This document shows, one piece after another, positions 60,701 through 64,000 of a DNA stretch of 64,000 nucleotides. The position numbers were made by a program, and so were the translations under genes. The notes under the pieces are model-generated. The model had not been told where the DNA came from. It searched no databases and saw only the letters and a program-made list of their open reading frames with translations. Source of the DNA: Agrocybe praecox (taxonomy: Eukaryota; Basidiomycota; Agaricomycetes; Agaricales; Agrocybaceae); NCBI GenBank assembly GCA_964017145.1, contig OZ024840.1, positions 4,712,001-4,776,000 of the forward strand, in the 5' to 3' direction. How positions within the stretch are numbered: the first letter of the stretch is position 1; each line of letters opens with the position of its first letter.

Positions 60701-62030
60701 CCAGCCGTAACCATCATCTCAGCTCCCTCGATATCGCTTTCTATCATGTGAAACGGTACGTTCCACTTTGCACAAACGCTGTCGACCCTGTCAAAGCATC
60801 ATGCTCATCCGCTTTTGCCCTCTTTTTTTTCTTCAAGTCCACAACGCACAACAACATCCATTCCGGGCCAATTTGCCTCTTCGCAAATCGACTTAGCACA
60901 CCTCTAAAACGCTCTTCCGCACCAGTCCCTCTATCCTGGATACGTCTTAATCTTTTCCCTCCCGCAATGCACTCGATTACCTGATATACAATCTGCGTGA
61001 AACTATTGGACCTCGGTTCTGTACGCAACCAACTATTCCTCCCTTATATTCAATTATAACGTGTAACATGCAGTCATTTGCGACTGCAACAATAAATCCT
61101 TTGCCTAGGGTTCCCTCCTTCCGTCCCTTCCCGCCTCCGCTTCCTCTGCTGCGTTTTATTGCCGGATACACTCGATGCAGGTCTCTCGACTGTATTGTTT
61201 CTGATATGATCTTCGCCACATGAACCTGATTATAGGATTATAAACTTACTCGTACGCGCGTTCATTCTCATTTACCTCATCAATTATGTGTGCAAATTTC
61301 CTTTCAATTAAAATGTTTACGACGTTGGTTCCGTACTGGGCACAGAGTGTCGTCTCGTGTTTATTCTCGATCGTCTTCGCTGGTGGAGGATCTTTGAGTT
61401 CGAATCTGCTCACCCCGCCCAATTTCACGTCTATTTTGACGTGCGAATTCCTTCCTAGTTTTGTCAATGTGACTCATTCTTGCTGGACGCGTACTTCAGT
61501 ATGGGCTTGACTCGGACTTTCCTAAAATGGTTCTGTTCGATCACGAACTTCTTAGGTCTGAAAATGCACTCGCATCCGCATGGTTGCCAACGACTCTCCT
61601 GTCCTTCTGTCTCAGTCCCCAGATCCAGATCTATCTGTTTATTTTCCGCGCACCGGAACTCTTCGCATTCCATGGTCCATATCCTTTGATGGTCGTAAAA
61701 CCCTACACGAACGCCAGGTGTCGTGCTCGTTTGCACTTTGCTGTTACTTTGGTCCTTGTTCTAACGGTCCATGCGCGACATCAAATCTTCCTTCCTATGC
61801 AATTAAATTATGCGTGTATTTACCTTGAAACAGTGTTTTATTCTTAATCATTTCTCTTTCTAGAACTCGCACAGCAAACCTAGCGATCTCGTTCGGGATA
61901 TATTATATCATCTACCCTGGCGGAACTATACTTAGCGACCGGGATATGACATCCATGGCATCTATTTATGACGTCTACGACAAACTTTTCGCTGCTTATC
62001 CCTGGTTGCGTCTGGATTATCCGTCTTTGT
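57780..62030. repeat. Inter-NACHT D/E spacer, dispersed repeat copies
   Basis: A partial core lies at 57825-57910 (GAACGTTCCGGGCATC) and a full core at 59656-59780. CGTCTTTGGGT(A/G)TG / GGTGGGATGGGAAA blocks lie at 59880-59945 and 60065-60150. ACTCGCATC-type blocks lie at about 60300 and 61570. AGATTAGATTAGA runs lie at 58016 and 58206. A minus-strand frame at 58997-58725 is weakly coiled-coil-like but unsupported. Confidence 0.6.
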
Positions 62031-62485
62031 AAATGATTCGAAAAATTTCTGTACATTTTTTTATCTCAGTGCTAGTATGTCTTCTTTACTTTCTATTTTT
62101 GTTCTATATGAGATTATTTTTAATTCTTTCCAAATTCTTTCTATCCATCACCGTTGGTGAAGTCCTATAACCGTCACAAAAACTTTGTATGTGCCTACTG
62201 ACAGTTAACCTTGAGTGAAAATACGTTAGGGATGACGAAAGCCATAACGCATAAACGACCACTGTAAAGCGAAGGAAAAGTGGGCCAGAACCATGCCAGA
62301 ACTCGTTGAATATAAAATTTACAAACCCTAAATACAAAAAAATTATGAATTTATGTAGTGCTAGTACTTTTCTCTATAGAGAAATTATTCACGAGGTATA
62401 ATACATTATGGAAGACGAACAAATAAGAAGGAAGGTAACATAAGCTCACCGATCGGGGTATTTTTAAACTCCGACACTAGCAAGC
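62031..62485. other. 3' spacer of NACHT E
   Basis: AT-rich, no gene seen. Confidence 0.35.
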
Positions 62486-62532
62486 ATCAGCGAACGCTAG
62501 CGAGCACCCACTGTTCGCTAGTGTTCGCTGAT
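62486..62532. repeat. Inverted repeat (hairpin) overlapping the NACHT E stop codon
   Basis: ATCAGCGAACGCTAGCGA (62486-62503) pairs with TCGCTAGTGTTCGCTGAT (62515-62532) with a single mismatch and an 11-bp loop. It encodes the last residues and stop of gene E. Confidence 0.7.
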
Positions 62533-64000
62533 TTCCTTTTGCCCGTTCGGGCATCTTTATTACCAGTTCGTTTCAGATATCTGGTGATTTCCTTCCGTGC
62601 AGTGCGGCTGAGATGCGGGAATGCCATTGACATTGGCGAAAAAGTTTGTGTTTTGCACATTTCGATGAGTGGTGCATATGGTGCGGCTCTTGGCAACGTT
62701 TTGATCAAACTTTGAAGAAGGGTTGCATACTCGAGCGGCAGATTTCCAAATTGAACCCTGTTGCTGTGAATGCTATGAAGAGGTTGCACCTGGAAAACAT
62801 CGAACTCATTTTCCCTGTGATCAGCATAATGGGCAACTTTTCTGAAGGTAGTGAGCCATGGGCAACCGAGTTCAACCAACCACTGGTCCTGTGGTTGACA
62901 ACTCGATGAGCTTCTGTGCCATTTCCAAGGATTGGTTTTTCGAATTTTTTTGAATAATATCCCGATTCGAAAAAAATGTTTTGCTGCCCGTCTAAGATGT
63001 GGATTACGGTGGTTGCAAATCGCTTGTAGGCAGTAGGCTGCGACCCTGGAATATATACTGAATTTTTCGACCTCTGTGATGATCCCTTTCCTAAAAAGAA
63101 GAGTCGTCTCGTCTCGCTCCCATATATCGAAGAGGGTGTGGTCGAAATTATTGTTCGTAGTGTCAGAAGAATCAGTTAAATAAAAAAATTTGTAGTCGTT
63201 GTGAATGCAAGAAGCTGCAAGTAAATAATTCGACTTCCAATTTTCGCGGCGTGCTCCACGTATTTCTGCAAAAATGCATTGCAAGAATGCCTGACTGTGG
63301 GTGATGAAAGTGTCATTAATGCTGCTATTTTGACGCTGAAAATGAATTTTAAGATTATTCAGAAAGACCGCAAAATTTTGTTATACGCACATGTTTATAT
63401 AGAAACCAAAAAAAGGGGTAAAAGAAGCGATATGCATAACACATGGAAGTGTCAGAAAACAATGACATGCAGAATGACTCCATGGGAAACTCTATGATTG
63501 CCTTCAGAGGTGTGCTGTAGATAATGCTGTCCCAGTATCCACATGCAATTTCCAAAGAGAATAGCATGTCAACGGGTTGCCCAAATTTAGACAGAAACTT
63601 TCCATACAAATGTTGCTCTGTTTCTGATGTTGAATAATTGTAATTTGTGGATGTAATGAATCCCTGACCTGAGTAGATTTGCATGACCCGGAGGAGATAA
63701 AAAGACTTGGTCTCCTCTTGGTTCTTGTGAAATTCTTTGGATCGTTGTGGGTCAAATAGAAAATCTGAAAATGACTTGTGCAGAAGATTGACTGCAGTAT
63801 AAGGTGGTGTACCGTATCGAATTTCCACAATGGACCCAAAATCAGAGAGAAAGACTTCAACGGTTCCTGGTTCCAGTGAAAGCATCAGCTCTATTGCGCT
63901 TGGATCCAATCCTTGCTGAATTGCCGAAATAAACAATATATCCAGTAATAAATCCGAGTTATCTGCCGTCTTGATTATATGCATATAGAGAGCATCGAGT
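62487..64000 (-). CDS. NACHT-domain STAND NTPase E (N-terminal part outside window)
   Basis: Visible exons are >64000-63669 (end of the NACHT exon), 63617-63391 and 63335-62487, all in phase. The first shows 'LLHKSFSDFLFDPQRSKEF' and the preceding winged-helix-like region. The C-terminal module has 'NPWKWHRSSSSCQ' and ends 'PLIEMCKTQTFSPMSMAFPH'. Beyond this motif the protein has its own Lys/Arg-rich tail ('DARTGKRKSANTSEQW') that runs into a hairpin. Intron 2 (51 bp, GTCAGG donor) is in frame and free of stops. Intron 3 (55 bp) is out of frame and contains a stop if unspliced. The P-loop lies beyond the window edge. Confidence 0.82.

Overview
This window is nuclear DNA of a filamentous basidiomycete, most likely an Agaricomycete. 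Four things point there. Genes are split by very short introns (about 47-67 bp, GT..AG, usually with a CTNA-type branch site). The transposase is the Tnp2 type common in mushroom genomes. The NACHT proteins have the short N-terminal 'N-F-x-I/V..GG-x-F' exon typical of agaric NLR-like proteins. The gene density is low and repeat-rich, as in accessory regions. No ribosomal RNA, tRNA or CRISPR-like structure was seen. All gene models were assembled by hand from open frames, splice signals and phase, without transcript data.

Left third (1-20 kb). A long repeat-rich protein gene (2-4545, cut by the window edge) is followed by a coiled-coil/hydrophobic protein gene (5092-6724). Two RING-finger genes then face each other (7282-8346 on +, 14788-15550 on -). 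Their last two coding exons have identical lengths (68 and 370 bp), so they are paralogues, and a Tnp2-type (CACTA/EnSpm) transposase gene lies between them (9962-14667, -). A short dynamin-like GTPase gene follows at 16712-18056.

Middle third (20-37 kb). This is mostly non-coding or degenerate. It holds an unrecognised degenerate reading region (about 22850-23480, -), a MYND zinc-finger gene (27655-28418), a Helitron fragment (28534-28850, -), and a complete-looking hAT-type MITE with an 8-bp target duplication (29475-30092). A small hypothetical gene (30615-30969) comes next, then a REX1-type RNA exonuclease pseudogene (31232-33240, -) with a stop, a frameshift and lost catalytic residues. 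It ends in AT-rich palindromic repeats and a 125-bp satellite array (33340-34540).

Right third (37-64 kb). Five NACHT-domain STAND NTPase genes lie in tandem, all on the minus strand: A 37558-40081, B 42424-45093, C 47826-50430, D 55013-57581, E 62487->64000. A-D share a four-exon structure: a tiny N-terminal motif exon, a NACHT exon, and two exons encoding a basic C-terminal domain with a near-invariant end motif. E shows the same last three exons and runs off the window. None has visible WD40, ankyrin or TPR repeats. Every gap between them carries copies of the same dispersed repeat family, and A, C and D also share a conserved block just upstream of the start. The cluster looks like a young, recombination-prone family of NLR-like (putative innate-immunity or allorecognition) receptors with an unusual C-terminal module. 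It is the most interesting system in the window.
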